A DNA stretch of 64,000 nt, from the NCBI GenBank assembly GCA_947034885.2, contig OX344751.2, positions 7,254,001-7,318,000 on the forward strand, read 5' to 3'. Source of the stretch: Thuidium tamariscinum. Lineage: Eukaryota; Streptophyta; Bryopsida; Hypnales; Thuidiaceae. Under the pieces are notes generated by a model that saw nothing but the letters and a program-made list of their open reading frames with translations, searched no databases and was not told the origin of the DNA. This document shows, piece by piece, positions 24,703-36,848 of the stretch. The translations under genes and the position numbers were made by a program. Every line of letters starts with the position of its first letter. Positions within the stretch are counted from its first letter, which is position 1.

Positions 24703-25558
24703 CCCCTAAATGTCTTGATCCATTGTGAAATGGTCAAACATCATGTCTGAACTAAATTTGGCCTTCTAAATTGTGTTCAAATAACAATATTATATTTTTA
24801 TTACTTGAAACTAAGAATTGTATATCACTATGAGAAATTTCAATTTGTTTTGTGAAAAATTATAATTGTTATCATTTTTGTTGCAAAGATTGAACATAAA
24901 TAAGTAAAAATAGCAAAAACAATCCAAATTATTTGAATTTTTCACAAGTGGTACAAGTAGAAATGAAGATTAGTGTGAAAAATTTTCAATTGGTTATTTT
25001 ATTTTTTACATCCAAAACAGCCACAACAAAGACCTTGAAGTCAAATTCAACTATCAAACCAAATTTATCCTTTTATTTAATTTATGTATAAAATTTTGAT
25101 ATTTTTCACTAGTGTAAGAGTGCATTTTATATTTACTCTGTTTTTTTCAATAATTTTGATGGAAAAATAAAATTGTTGTGATTTTTTTAAGCTAAAGGTG
25201 GAAAAAAAATTATATCAATTAGAAAATATATTAGAAAAATTTGTAATTTTTACTATAAATCAAGGATATAATGAAAAATATAGTTTTATAATTTAAATTC
25301 AAATTTCATTTACAAAAAAGAAAATACAAATTAAAAACACACCATACTGTGTTATTTGGATTCTAGCACATGGAGCTTTCAATTGCAATAATTCTTTCAA
25401 TTTTTGACATTTTTCAAAATTTCAAAATGGAATAGAAAGAAAACTTGTCAAGCTTCATTTTCTTAGTTTAAAATATGTACCAATAATGGATATTTTGAAA
25501 GTTACAATTAGGGTTGACCAAGGCGCATCCACTTTTTGGATGCGCGGACCTTAAAGGG
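24703..25558. mobile_element. TTAA-target non-autonomous DNA transposon (856 bp)
   Basis: TTAA at 24699-24702 and 25559-25562. Left end CCCCTAAATGTCTTGATCCA; right end (reverse complement) CCCTTTAAGGTCCGCGCATC then CA, an imperfect inverted repeat. Interior AT-rich and non-coding. Confidence 0.62.
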
Positions 25559-25562
25559 TTAA

Positions 25563-28154
25563 GGTCCAAATTTTCTTCTAATCAAACCTTCTATTTTGGG
25601 TCAATCTTAAACAAAAGTGTAATAATAGTATCGAGTCTAGAGTAAGGAAGGAAGTTCACCCTAGTAATACTAGCGATAACTAGCAAAAACATTATGTTCA
25701 TTTTTCCATTCATTGGCATGATTTTTGTTGATGCTTTGTTGCTTTAACAAATGTACTTGAACTTGTATTGCGGGCCTCATCTTCAATTAGCACATGCCAA
25801 AAGAATCCTTTCTATATAGAATGGAAAGTATCCTAAACAAGGTGAATAGATGTCAAAGTGACATTAGAATGTAGCCAACATCCAACTTCTTCAAGCTCTA
25901 TAATTTCGATATGAATAAAATTAGTATTAGTAAAAATAGGCCAAACCTTGAAGATGTTGGTTCTGGCAAGAACACAAAAACACTTAGGTTCCATAATACA
26001 TCATGTAGATTAGTTTATGCAAAACCAAAAAAACTTTGTGTGAACTATTGTGCCTTTCTATATGGTTTTGCTCTATAAAAATAGTAACAACACAAGGTTT
26101 ACTATGCCTAACAATCAATAGTTTGCATTTGGTCTCTATGTACTTTTGAATGGTATGACATTATTTCCTTGACTTAGGTAAAGTTCTACCTATGTGCCAT
26201 TTTGATGTGTTTTAATCTATTTCCACTACATATTTAATATAGGGCATGATCATATTAAATTCTTCAATTATGGTCTCCTAAATAGCACTTTAGCAATGGC
26301 CAATTTAGTTTGAACTTGAAGATGAGACCTAGGGATGCAACTCTTGTATTATATGTAGGGATCATCGGCAATAAAATGGCTTAGAAGACAATTTTTGTTA
26401 AAGTTATATCAAGTTAAAAGAATAAAAAATTCAAGTGAAGACCAAATTAAAAGAAAGTAAAATGTAGAAAATGGTGAATTGCATACATATTAGAAAAAAC
26501 TCACAATATAAATGAAATATTGAAATGCCTATACATAATTTTTTTAATCCATTTAAGAAGTTCTTTCCAATTATATTAAAATTTTTATTCAAGAGCCCCT
26601 AAAGTTAGGTAGCTTGTCCTATGATAAGTGTATTAAAAAAAACTTGAATAATTAGGTTTTTATATGCTGTTATTGTCATCAAAGAATATCCATTTTACAT
26701 ATATAAATATATCTTTGGAATCCTTGTTAAAAGGGCTACAAGATTTTTCTACATTATAGTACATTATATTCCTTGAGATTGGACTAAAATGCATTAAAAG
26801 TAATTATAATCAAGGTCATATAATATGTGAATCATGTACCTAGGGGATCAAAGAAGTTAACCTTGACAAGGAAATGGGAATTACTTGTGAAACCAATTAA
26901 AAGATCCAATTTACTTTTGGTAGACCCAAATACCTCTTCTCCGTCCAAGTGTAGAATTCAAGTGTAGTTGTCTTCTACTCCAAGCATTTCATTGACCACA
27001 TCTACAATTTTCTTTCCATATCCGCATGCCATATCTTTCTTCACTTTCAAATCTTTTGTAAAGAGGCCTTTTTTTAAAAAGGACCTTGTAAAAATAAGCC
27101 CTATAGTTGATCATCTATATGAAGGTTAGAGCCCATTCATCACATTTGTTTACAAGTTTGTTTGTTGTCAATTTTTGGAAAGATGATGAATGAAGTCAAT
27201 ATTCAAATGGTTTGTAGTTTGGGATTTAGATAGAAATAGAAAAAGAAATGAGGATAAAGGTCATACCATTTCTATGGGTTCACACCAATGACAATATTCT
27301 AATGATGATATTCACACACACAAAGTTCTATATCAAATATTGACCAAGATTAATTTCTAAAAAGAAAATTAATATTATTATTTGTATAGAAGAAAAATAA
27401 AAACTTGATTATTGTTTTATGCTAAATTTTATTAATATGTTGGAAAAAATATATAAATATATTTTAGGAACGACAAAAATGATTCTTAATTTTAAAAGCT
27501 TGATGCTTAAGTTTAAATTAATAGGTAATTGTTTCTATAACATCTAATAAAATATTGTGAATGCTAATTTTTTGGCAAAATAATTGTACATTTACTAATT
27601 TGAGTTTTATAAAGGCAATGAAATGATATATAATTAAAAAATTTCAGTTTTTAATATTTGGACCTGAAAAATTTAATGCTTAAGTTTGAATTAATGGTCA
27701 AAATGAAATTTCAAAATAGTATTTTGACAATAGAATTGAAAATACTACATTATTGGTTATAATATAATTTGTTAAACCAATCTTTACTTCCATATGGTTA
27801 TAAATTTAAAATTCAAACACCTGGAGTTCTACAAAATTCCAAAGTAGGTTGATTCATAAGCAATTAATGTTTTCAAAAAATCAATAGGCATTTATGAATC
27901 ATTAACTAATCAAAATCTTAGTTGGTTTCAATTGTGTACCTAGAAACTTTGTATTCTTGTATGAGGTTTTCATTTGATATTCAAATGACACATTTTATAA
28001 TGCATTGGAATTGCATCTTCTTTCATTTGCAAAAAAGTATTTAAAAAAAGTATTACTCATAATAACATAATGACTATTGCCCATAGCAAATTAGAAATAT
28101 AGGCAATTTTGGGTGTCTTTACATTCCAACTTTTAAGAGATATATGCACTTTTT
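25563..28154. other. AT-rich gene-free spacer
   Basis: 2.6 kb without a supported gene. The longest reading frames are short and of random composition. No bounded repeat was recognised. Confidence 0.35.
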
Positions 28155-28158
28155 TTAA

Positions 28159-29133
28159 CCCCAAAGTGACAATGAGGACAAAAAGTGTCTCCACACAATT
28201 TCAAGTCTAGTTCAAAGTGTTGTAACTTTTGCATCCAAGGTCCAAATTCAATAAATAAAAAAAATTTAGAATTTAAGTTGCGCTCTCCCTTCTAGTTTGT
28301 GTGGTAAAATTTTCAAATTAATCTAAGATGTATTGATTTTTTGGAAGCCAATCAAAGTTCACAACTTCAATTTGAGTTCACCAAACTACATTATAGGGCT
28401 GCAACTTTGGGGCTTTGTATTTCCTTCATCCATTGCTCATTTTCAATAAAACTTGTTGGATTATATTTTCCTTGAAGTATAGTTATTGTGGTAAAGTTTT
28501 CATGTCAGTCCAAGTTGTTTTGAATGTTTGGGAGCAATTCAAAGTTCAAAATCCTACCATTATTGGAGTGCAATGAACTTTGGTGGCTTGTTTCTTCTTC
28601 ATCCAAAGTCCATTTTCAATAATTCTTTATGGAAAAATTGTGTGTTCTAATCTTGTTTGTGTGACTAAAATTTCATGTTAATCAAAGATTTAATGAATGA
28701 CTGAGAAGCATTCCAGTAGGAGGTTCAACTTTAGATGTGTTTTTTGCAATGTTTTTTTGCTAATTTTTGACATTTCAAAGCTATTTCGTAGACACAATGA
28801 GTCAATTCAATGAAATATTTTTTCACCAATATTTTGTTTATTAGTTTTGAATCATTTTTTAGAGTAAATTTTTTTCATTTGAATAGGTTTGGAAATCAAA
28901 TTTCACCTCCAAATGTGTTTTTGGGAAAATTTCAGCATCCATTTTCATCACTAAAACATTATAATCTTACAATCTACGTGGCCAAATAACTTCAAATTTT
29001 GTACATGTCATCTACAATGTATACACTACAAGATTGTACAATTGAGATTTGTATAACTTGAAGACATTGAGATCCATAAAGCTTCAAAAACAATGATGTT
29101 TTTGAACCCCAAATATTGAATGTTACTTTGGGG
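28159..29133. mobile_element. TTAA-target non-autonomous DNA transposon (975 bp)
   Basis: TTAA at 28155-28158 and 29134-29137. Left end CCCCAAAGTGACA; right end (reverse complement) CCCCAAAGTAACA. The interior repeats words such as TAACTTTTGCATCCAAGG and CCATTTTCAATAA several times, suggesting internal duplication (about 28210, 28440 and 28600). Non-coding. Confidence 0.72.
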
Positions 29134-29226
29134 TTAAAGCAAATTGAAATGTTCTTCTAACTTAAGATAAATTTGATATTAGCTATTCTAAGATCAAGGA
29201 TTTTATTTAGAAAGTATTCAGCAAAT

Positions 29227-29493
29227 TTGAGTTATTTGTAAAGTACCCTAAACCAGGGTTTAAACCCATGAGTTTTGTGAAAAAGCCGGTTGAGTTAAAA
29301 AAGTTGACATAAAAGTGGGTATGAAACTTGTTTTTCCATCAAAATAGTTCCTAAAAAAGTTTGGTCCCCACTTTTGAAGTCATGTGACATAAGTATCTTA
29401 CAAAAAAGTTTGACGCTTCAACTATAATTGCCTTCTCAACTTCAAAAAAAGCCATGTCCAAAGGGGGAGGGGGGACTTTACAAATAACTCAAA
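29227..29493. mobile_element. Short TIR element, 267 bp, copy 1
   Basis: Ends TTGAGTTATTTGTAAAGT and its inverse ACTTTACAAATAACTCAA form an 18 bp perfect inverted repeat. Almost identical over its length to 62228-62490, with shared blocks AACCAGGGTTTAAACCCATG and TTTGGTCCCCACTTTTGAAG. The target duplication is unclear, so no superfamily is assigned. No coding frame is kept in both copies. Confidence 0.75.
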
Positions 29494-30332
29494 TTCTATA
29501 AAATATTTCTTCATTGTAAATAATTAAAACCACTAAGAATGAGTCTTCAAAAGTTGAAGCACACTTAATAGACTTAGATGAATGTCAATGTTGTGGTTAA
29601 AAATGACAACCCATTCATAATCTATATGTTCTTAGACAAAAGGTGATTCATCACTACAATCAAGTGGGTGATTGTCCAATGGTTAACTTCTAAAGAATTA
29701 GGTGTTTTTTTATATACACAAAAAAGATTGGATAGGTTCCTAAAAAGTCAATTTGGATAAGATGTTCACAAAATTTTGGTTCAACATATACAAATGCATC
29801 TTCTAAGTGGGAGTAAAATTTTTTTTCCAATTGGATTTTTGGGCCAAAAGTTAAAATTTGCCTTGTTTTTTTTAGGCACCTCAAGTAGCTTGGGGCAACA
29901 TTTGCAAAACTCCTCTTACAATTTTGAAATCTGGCAAGTATGTAACCTACTTTGACACAAGCCATAAATGTAAAAAATAACCTTGTCTAGTGTAAAAATC
30001 TCACTCTAGGAGGATTTAAAGTCTATTAGCTTTTATTGACAAGGTTGGATAGAACTTTTTCTTCAAATGCTATAATCTTTTAATCAGTGTATTCAAAGTT
30101 TCTAATTTTTTTCCACAAATTTCTATAGTAGTCTAGTACAAATTTGTATGGTTACCTTTTGCATTCAAAAAAGAATTATTCGTTTGTCTTTTATTTTTCA
30201 CTTCCCTAAAAAGTATCAATTTTTCACAATACATGTCCAAAATGTGCCTTGGTCTCTAAAAGACTAAACTACCTACCAAATTTGAAAATCCTTAGCCATG
30301 GTTATTTGGGACATTTGATTTGTGAATGTAAT
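29494..30332. other. AT-rich gene-free spacer
   Basis: No gene or bounded repeat was recognised. Confidence 0.35.
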
Positions 30333-30334
30333 TA

Positions 30335-30682
30335 AGGTGGAAACACCCAAAACCATTATTATTAGCAATTCAACATAGTTAGAGGTAACTTCTCTTAAGA
30401 AATAATATTTTTGTAGTATTAGTGAGTGAAAACCATGAATGTTAAATTTTTTTAAAACAAAATATATTGTGTACAATTTCTACAATTTTTTTAAAGTGCC
30501 GTCTTTCTAAACCATTGAAACTCTTCCATAGGTGTACCCAAATTTGAACTCTTTGAAAATGAGTAGTTAGCAAATCAGAATGAATCATTTGAAAAATACA
30601 CGAACTAAATTTAGGGACACAATTAGGTGTAGTCTACAGTACAAGAATGGGAACATGGACACTACTGGGTGTGTCTCTACCT
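30335..30682. mobile_element. TA-target MITE, AACATAGTT family, copy with both ends (348 bp)
   Basis: TA on both sides (30333-30334, 30683-30684). Left end AGGTGGAAACACCCAAAA; right end (reverse complement) AGGTAGAGACACACCCAG. Relatives with the shared interior CAACATAGTTGGAGGCA are at about 32540-32851, 38560-38864, 59117-59463 and, inverted, 56995-57197. A TA duplication suits Tc1/mariner-type MITEs. Confidence 0.6.
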
Positions 30683-31297
30683 TATGGACAACCACCTAAA
30701 TTTGAACTCTCCAAAAATGAATAGTTAGCAAATCACAATGAACCATTTGAAAAATACATTAACCAAATTTAGAGACACAATTAGGTGTAGTCTATGGTAC
30801 AAGAATGGAAACATAAATGCTTCTGGGTGTTTCTAAGGTAGGGGGCTGTAATTGTAATCTTGTCTCTAAAAGCAATCTGGTAGATTTTGCCTCTAACATG
30901 TACCAGAAGTGTACACTTCAAGAGGGGGTCGCTTTTAGAAAGCACTGTATTTTCAACTTCAAAAATTCATAACTAATTCCATGAAGGTCCAAAAAATATG
31001 AAATGACTTGGGTTAGATGCCAATTCCATTTTTCTTACCACAAAAATTTACTAGAAATTGTTTTTAAGGAGTTTAGCTCCCCCAAAATGCAAATTAACTC
31101 GTAAAGGGTTGCTTTTACAGCCCCCTACCTTATCTTATGGGTAATCACCTGAATTTGAACTCTCCAAAAATGAGTGGTTAGCGAATCAGAATGAATCATT
31201 TGAAAAACACATTAACCAAATTTAGGGACATAATTAGGTGTAGTCTATGGTACAGGAATGGGAACATGGACGCCACTGGGTGCCTCTCCCTTATGGG
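30529..31297. repeat. Three tandem units of about 155 bp from the right half of the AACATAGTT MITE
   Basis: Units start at about 30529, 30684 and 31135. Each runs from an AATTTGAACTCT(C/T) block through AGTTAGC(A/G)AATC, ATTAGGTGTAGTCTA and GGGAACATGG-like words to a CTGGGTGT..CT end. The third unit is separated from the second by the MITE 30836-31130. Confidence 0.75.
30836..31130. mobile_element. TA-target MITE inserted in the tandem array (295 bp)
   Basis: Left end AGGTAGGGGGCTGTAA, right end TTACAGCCCCCTACCT: a 16 bp perfect inverted repeat flanked by TA (30834-30835, 31131-31132). The neighbouring unit gives the undisturbed site TTTCTACCTTATGG, so the insertion point is exact. The interior has the block ACTTGGGTTAGATGCC shared with otherwise different elements at 35063 and, inverted, 21255 and 58055. 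Confidence 0.85.
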
Positions 31298-31668
31298 CAG
31301 TGAGTCCCCTGAGCAAGTGAGTACGGCATCCGATGCCCAAAGTGATGACAAAAGGTGCTGCGTCGTCGATCCTTTGTAGTTTCCATCATTTCCCGTACAT
31401 TGGGAGCTGCTCGCGTCGTGAGTGGTACTGACTCGTCTGAGTTATTTGAGTGAGCCGGCCGCAGGCTAGGTTACGGGAAGAGTGATGGGGCGTAGTACCA
31501 GGCAGGCAGGCAGTACCTAGTTCCTGATGAAAGCTGAGGAGGCCGGTACTTGGGCTTGGCAGATATTTCTACAAAGCTGAACCAGGTGAGTTGTAGATGC
31601 AAATGGACAGTACTGCACTGTACTAGTAGTAAGATACATGAGTGTATGGAGTCATTTGATGCCCCTGG
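31298..31668. other. Isolated GC-rich island between transposons
   Basis: About 370 bp of distinctly higher GC than its surroundings, with GTGAGCCGGCCGCAGGCTAG, three CAGG units (AGGCAGGCAGGCAG) and a donor-like CAG|GTGAG near 31585. The longest frame is 62 codons and ends at 31379. It is not repeated elsewhere in the window. It may be a gene relic, a captured host fragment or a non-coding exon; nothing decides. Confidence 0.45.
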
Positions 31669-31670
31669 TA

Positions 31671-31943
31671 AGGTGGGTACACCTAAAATGGCCACTTATT
31701 CTTACTGTGCCTAGTTCCTGTCAGCATGCTGTTCAGATTTTTATATAGTCTTGTTGGCAAGTGAAAACATGTTCCAACACACCAAAGAACATAGAATTTG
31801 GATACCGTGTGCAAAAGTTATTAATGGTCAAAGTCTGTTTCTGAAATGGCCATCTACAGTCTGGGTACATGACTGATTTCGAAAATGTATGCACATTGTA
31901 GATGGTGCTTTAAGGTCAGGTGCCATTTTGGGTGTACCTACCT
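31671..31943. mobile_element. TA-target MITE, GGTGGGTACACC family, copy 1 (273 bp)
   Basis: TA at 31669-31670 and 31944-31945. Left end AGGTGGGTACACCTAAAATG; right end (reverse complement) AGGTAGGTACACCCAAAATG. Interior blocks such as CTTGTTGGCAAGTGAAA, TTTGGATAC and GTGCAAAAGTTATTAA recur in copy 2 at 58274-58545. Confidence 0.82.
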
Positions 31944-31971
31944 TACCCAAAAAATCATGACTTCTAAGGTA

Positions 31972-32275
31972 GACAACAGTTTGTTTGTTTTTTCATTCCT
32001 TGTGAAGTGCCAAAGTGGCGATATTTCATTTTCTTGTGGAGCTCCAAATCTCAACATTCATCCATATTTTGGATAGAAAATATCATATTTGCACACAATG
32101 CATATCTATCATTTTATTTTCATCCATTATTTGGCGATTTTATCTACTATTTAAAAAAAATTTGAAGTTCATTGGCAATTTCATCCAAAATTTTACTGGT
32201 TTTTTTCCTATAGGCTTGGTGCCAGGACAAAAATTTTGGTGCAATTTTGCACCAAATCGCCAGAAATAAAAACAC
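31972..32275. mobile_element. hAT MITE family member, ends worn
   Basis: Interior blocks GAAGTGCCAAAGTGGCGATAT, GGAGCTCCAAAT (differences tolerated), ACATTCATCC, TTTTCATCCA, GGCGATTT and TTGGTGCAATTT match 38295-38530, 42225-42505 and, in inverted form, 35511-35770. The CAGGGC terminus is not well kept here. Confidence 0.55.
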
Positions 32276-32539
32276 TACTTATGAGGTAGACAAGCCTACT
32301 ACCACTTTGATTTGCAATCTCACCATCTTGGCGCCAAATTCAAGAGGGGCACATATTTTTTAGAGTTGTGCATCTTTCACAAATCAAATCCAAGTGGAAT
32401 TATAATTTTTCGATGAAAATTGTAATTTCTATGAATTTTTGTAGTATTCATCCCTACATTACAAAAGTGCTCATAACTAGGTCATGAATGCCCTAATAAA
32501 AACTCCAAACCACCTTTTAATGTACCTATTAGAATCCAA

Positions 32540-32851
32540 AATATGCAATTCAACATAGTTGGAGACACTTCTACCTAAAAATAATATTTTTGTGATATTA
32601 GCAAGTGAAAATTATGAATGTAAAATAAATAGATTTTTTAGATGTGGTATGTAATTTCTGTGATTGTTCAAAGTATTGGCACTTTAGACCATTGAAACTA
32701 TTACAAAGGTAGACCCTAAATTGAAATCTCCAAATTAAATTAAGCATTCGAAGGACACATCAATGAAAGTCTAGGGACACATTTAGCGGTAGTTTAGGAT
32801 GCAATTATAGGAACAAGAATACTTTTGGGTGTTTCTACCTTAATCCTACAA
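32540..32851. mobile_element. TA-target MITE, AACATAGTT family, worn copy
   Basis: Carries TTCAACATAGTTGGAGACA, ATTTTTGTGATATTAGCAAG and, at the right end, GGGTGTTTCTACCT followed by TA. The left end is not clear. Confidence 0.55.
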
Positions 32852-32859
32852 TGACACAA

Positions 32860-34911
32860 CAACATAGGGCGTAAAAGTAATAATGGATGATAAAGAATCC
32901 TTTGGTTTAAGATTTACAAAATATAGGTTTTCATCCTTGGAATTTTGTGTAAAAAAGAGAGATCTTGCACAATATTTTGCCCTTTGGCTAGTGAATGCTC
33001 TTGGATTTTCTTAGCAAATAATTCACAAGGTACAAGAAAGGGTGATTTTTACATTAACCAACCAAGCATTTTAAGGTTAAGCTAGCTCCTTATTAAGTGC
33101 TCAAATCAAAAGTAGTAAAAATATTTTTGAACTATTGTAATGTAAATAACAAAATACTTGTCCCAAACAATGCAATCTTTTTTCTTTCCAATGGTGTAAG
33201 GTAGAAACACTTGTAAGCAACATTTGATACTCTCCAACATACAAAAATTGGGCTAAAATTAACATTTCTTGACACAAAAATCAACACAACTTTTTTGATG
33301 CAACCAATGAGAGGTGAAGGAATTTTATGCTTCAAGGGTGTTCATTCAAGGTGGATTTAGTGTTATGTATAGGCTATCCTATCTTTCTAAACTTTATAAA
33401 TTTGTAAAATATTACTAGAGCATTGAAAAATTATGAAACCACTTTGGGGGGCATTTCTCTTGAAGTTGCTAATACAATCTCATCAAGTTTTTTTTGGTCA
33501 ATTTTTTCTAAGACAATGGGACCAAGAAAAAGTATTCCATTTAAGTATTTCTAACTCATTAAATATTTTAAAATTAAAATAAATAAATTAGTGAAGCTTT
33601 TTGAAGAATTAGTACTGATTGGATGAAGCACAGTTTTGTTGCATTCACCCAACAAATGTCTATTTTAAAAATGATGAGTAGAGTCCTTTGGAGTGGTGTT
33701 TTGTTTGAATGACTTTTCATTCATTCAACCATTGAAAGTACTATTAAAAAACCAACTTATGTATTGTAACTTTCATTACAACCATGATAATTACAATAGT
33801 TGAGATAAGTACTACATTTTTGCAAAGATAAAAGCAATTTATGCACAAATTCAAACAAAGACTTACCCAATGATGGAGTTTATTAGTGTCCAAATACGTA
33901 AATACATTAATAAAAGCTAGATATAAATTCTTCTTTAATTTCCAGTACGCTGCCCCTCAGCAATGAGCTCCACTACAACACACAGTAAGATACACATAGC
34001 ATACATTAACACCTCTACAATACGTACACGCTGCCATACATTGCCAGTAATTAAAACTTCAAAACTGTAAATTAAAGCCTGTAACTTAATCATGTAACTT
34101 AAAGCTTAACTTAACCCCATAACTTATAAAGCTTACCTTAAGCATCATTAGGTGAAGATCTTGCTCATTAAGTGAATTTGCTCAGTTATTTTTGGCCTGA
34201 GCCTCACCATAAGCAGTGATCCCCAAACTGGCTAAATTTCGCTCATTTTCTACTTAATTTTTTCATGCCTTTTGTATAAATTTTAAAAAATCTTTCGAAA
34301 ATGAACATTGGACTAAAAACCCTGAATCTGTTCTGAGATCACTGACAGTAAGGCATTCAGTTGTCCTTCTTTTCCCCCTTGAAACACATGGACAATTTCC
34401 ATTGATCATTCAGTTGTCCTTCCAATGCTTGGATAGGGTTCTTCTAATTCTTAGTTTTTAATCTTTTGCAAAGAAATTCTGTTTCATTTGCAGTACATTA
34501 AAAATAAAAATACTGAGCTTACGTCTGCTAGTACACACTTGGACACACTTGGGTGCTTTTTTTGGTTTTCGGACAAATGGTTTTCAAGAAGGTTTTAAGT
34601 TGGCTGACTCCATAATTTGGGGGACTTTCACTAAAGAAGGCCAATTTTGAGTGTGCAATTTTGAATACGTATTTTTTGTATGTAATTTTTGTATATTTTG
34701 TATTGACATTGCATGACAAAATAAAATGAGGTTTTAGAAAAAATTTGACAATGGTGTAGAGGGTTATAATTTCAGTGTGCCATTTTTTAACACTTTTACC
34801 CTCATTTTTTTCTATAGGTTTGAAGCTGCCCATTGTTTTTTTAGGAAATTGGCTATTTGAATGTCTAAAAAAACACTGCTCCCCCCTCCCCCAGTACCCC
34901 AGTACCACTCC
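32860..34911. other. Gene-free spacer
   Basis: AT-rich, apart from a slightly GC-richer stretch at about 33940-34150 with several ACTTAA words. No gene, RNA or bounded element was recognised. Confidence 0.35.
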
Positions 34912-34913
34912 TA

Positions 34914-35239
34914 AGGGAGGAGGCTCCCAAACCACTCAGGCTCCCAAGCCGCTCACCTTCTGAAATGTATATTTCTGGTACATGATGCTTTTTGATCTTT
35001 ACAATAATGTGCAAACAATGAACATTTGAAGGGGTGGACGGTTTTGGAGCCCTATGCCATATTGACTTCAGAAATTCATAACTAATTCCATAGAGCTCCA
35101 AAAAATACGAAACGACTTGGGTTAGATGCCTATTCAAGCTGTCTTTCTAGAAAAGTTCACTGAAAAACATTTTAAGATGTTTCACCTGCCCAAAATTATG
35201 TTCCAGCCCTTAGATGGTCAGTTTATGGACCTCCTCCCT
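34914..35239. mobile_element. TA-target MITE, AGGGAGGAGG family (326 bp)
   Basis: TA at 34912-34913 and 35240-35241. Left end AGGGAGGAGGCTCC; right end (reverse complement) AGGGAGGAGGTCC. The interior includes CATAACTAATTCCATAGAGC and ACGACTTGGGTTAGATGCC, the core also present in the MITE 30836-31130, although the termini differ. Non-coding. Confidence 0.75.
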
Positions 35240-35510
35240 TACAGTACTCGTGTTTGTATCTGTGTGGAAGGACGTTTGGATTTTCCTCCTATTAACTTAC
35301 TCACACAATAGGACCGATTTAGTTGGATGATTATACAACATGCTGCTTGTACAGTGAGTACTGACAGTACAATTTGATATTACTAGCTGTCCATTAAATT
35401 TTTACTTTTTATTTTTCCCTCTGCAATTGGTACATCAGATGCAACCCTTTTTTTGTTTTTGAGAAAGTGCCAAGATGGCGATCACTTAAAATTTGGTGAA
35501 GTATTGTAAA

Positions 35511-35770
35511 CAGGGCTTTTTTTTGGCTTTTTGGTGTCAGTTTGTACCAGGAAAAATAATCTAGCTAAAAAACACCCAAAAAAATGCTGGAAAACTTGGA
35601 TGAAATTGCCAGACATCTTTCAAATAAAGAAAAATATTAGATGAATTCACATAATTTTGGATGAAAACCATACTATACATTCAAAAATGGATGAATGTTG
35701 CAATTTGGAGCATCCCTATAACATTTTATGTCGCCACTTTGGATATTCTCCAAAAATGAAAAAAGCCCTG
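35511..35770. mobile_element. hAT MITE with intact target duplication (260 bp)
   Basis: Left end CAGGGCTTTTTTTTGGC, right end ATGAAAAAAGCCCTG: inverted repeats beginning CAGGGC, as in hAT elements. The 8 bp flank ATTGTAAA is perfectly duplicated (35503-35510 and 35771-35778), the hAT signature. The interior matches, in reverse, the copies at 31972, 38295 and 42225. Confidence 0.88.
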
Positions 35771-36014
35771 ATTGTAAATCTCCATCCATCCATCTTTTGG
35801 ACCAGGAAACACTTTTCAATTATATCTATGCACTTTTTCATTGAAATTTGGTTATTTCATCTAATTATATTTTGAATAGAAATGAAGAAATTTTAGAAAA
35901 AAGGATTACTTTATTTGGCAAAAAATAGACATTTATTTTGGAATGATGCATTCTAGCACCAAACCCCAAACACACCCACATCCCCAAAGGGTTGATGAGA
36001 TGCATCTTTGTTAA

Positions 36015-36844
36015 CTCCTAAAGGATCAAATGAATGTGTTTACAAGCCCAAAACTATTTCAAAATACTCTTCTCCAAAGCAAGGTCTAAATCTTTTACCA
36101 ATTGAAAGTTCAATGTGCCTAAATTTCAAATGTAGGCTATTCTTGTCCTTCGAAAAAGTGCAGTTTTATCTCAACATTTTAAAGGAAAAACACTTATGTC
36201 CTATAACTTGTGCATTTTAGTCAATATGTTGAAAAATGAGTTGAAAACATTTCTAAAAAGATTTCAACCAAATAAACTTGCATATTCAATTTTTTTTAAA
36301 TTGTAAAGTAAAAGGTGTTACTAAATGAAAGATAAAACTAAAATGCTAATAACTTTTGGAAAAATTTGAGAATTGTTACTCCCAATCATGGTGAAAATGT
36401 TTTAGTAAATAATTAGTATCCTATATATTTGTTTTTATTTGAAAATTTTCAAAATTGAGAGCAAAAGATGACTATATATGTTTTTTCTACTTTCATTGCC
36501 CAGAAATTTAAATCTCTTCATAACTTTTACCTCACAATTTAGAATTGAATGATTCAATTTGGAGGAAGGGCGGGGGGGGGGGGGGGGGGTGGGTATCAAT
36601 CTACACAATTTAAAAAAAATTACATTCTTAGAATTCTTTTTGGTGCCCAGGTTGACAATGAAATTGAAAAAATGTTTTAACTTTTGCAATATTTGTTGGA
36701 TTGACATGAAACAAAGCTTTACATGTAGATTACAATGACTGGCACACATCAAACAAAATTCATTCAAAAATTCCAAATTATAAAGTTAGTAAAACCTACC
36801 TAGTTCTCAAAAGCCCAAAGTGGATTCCTTAGTCTTTTGGAGGG
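36015..36844. mobile_element. TTAA-target non-autonomous DNA transposon (830 bp)
   Basis: TTAA at 36011-36014 and 36845-36848. Left end CTCCTAAAGGATC; right end (reverse complement) CCCTCCAAAAGACTAAGGA, an imperfect inverted repeat. The interior matches 18345-18700 and holds a run of 18 G (36572-36589). Non-coding. Confidence 0.58.
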
Positions 36845-36848
36845 TTAA

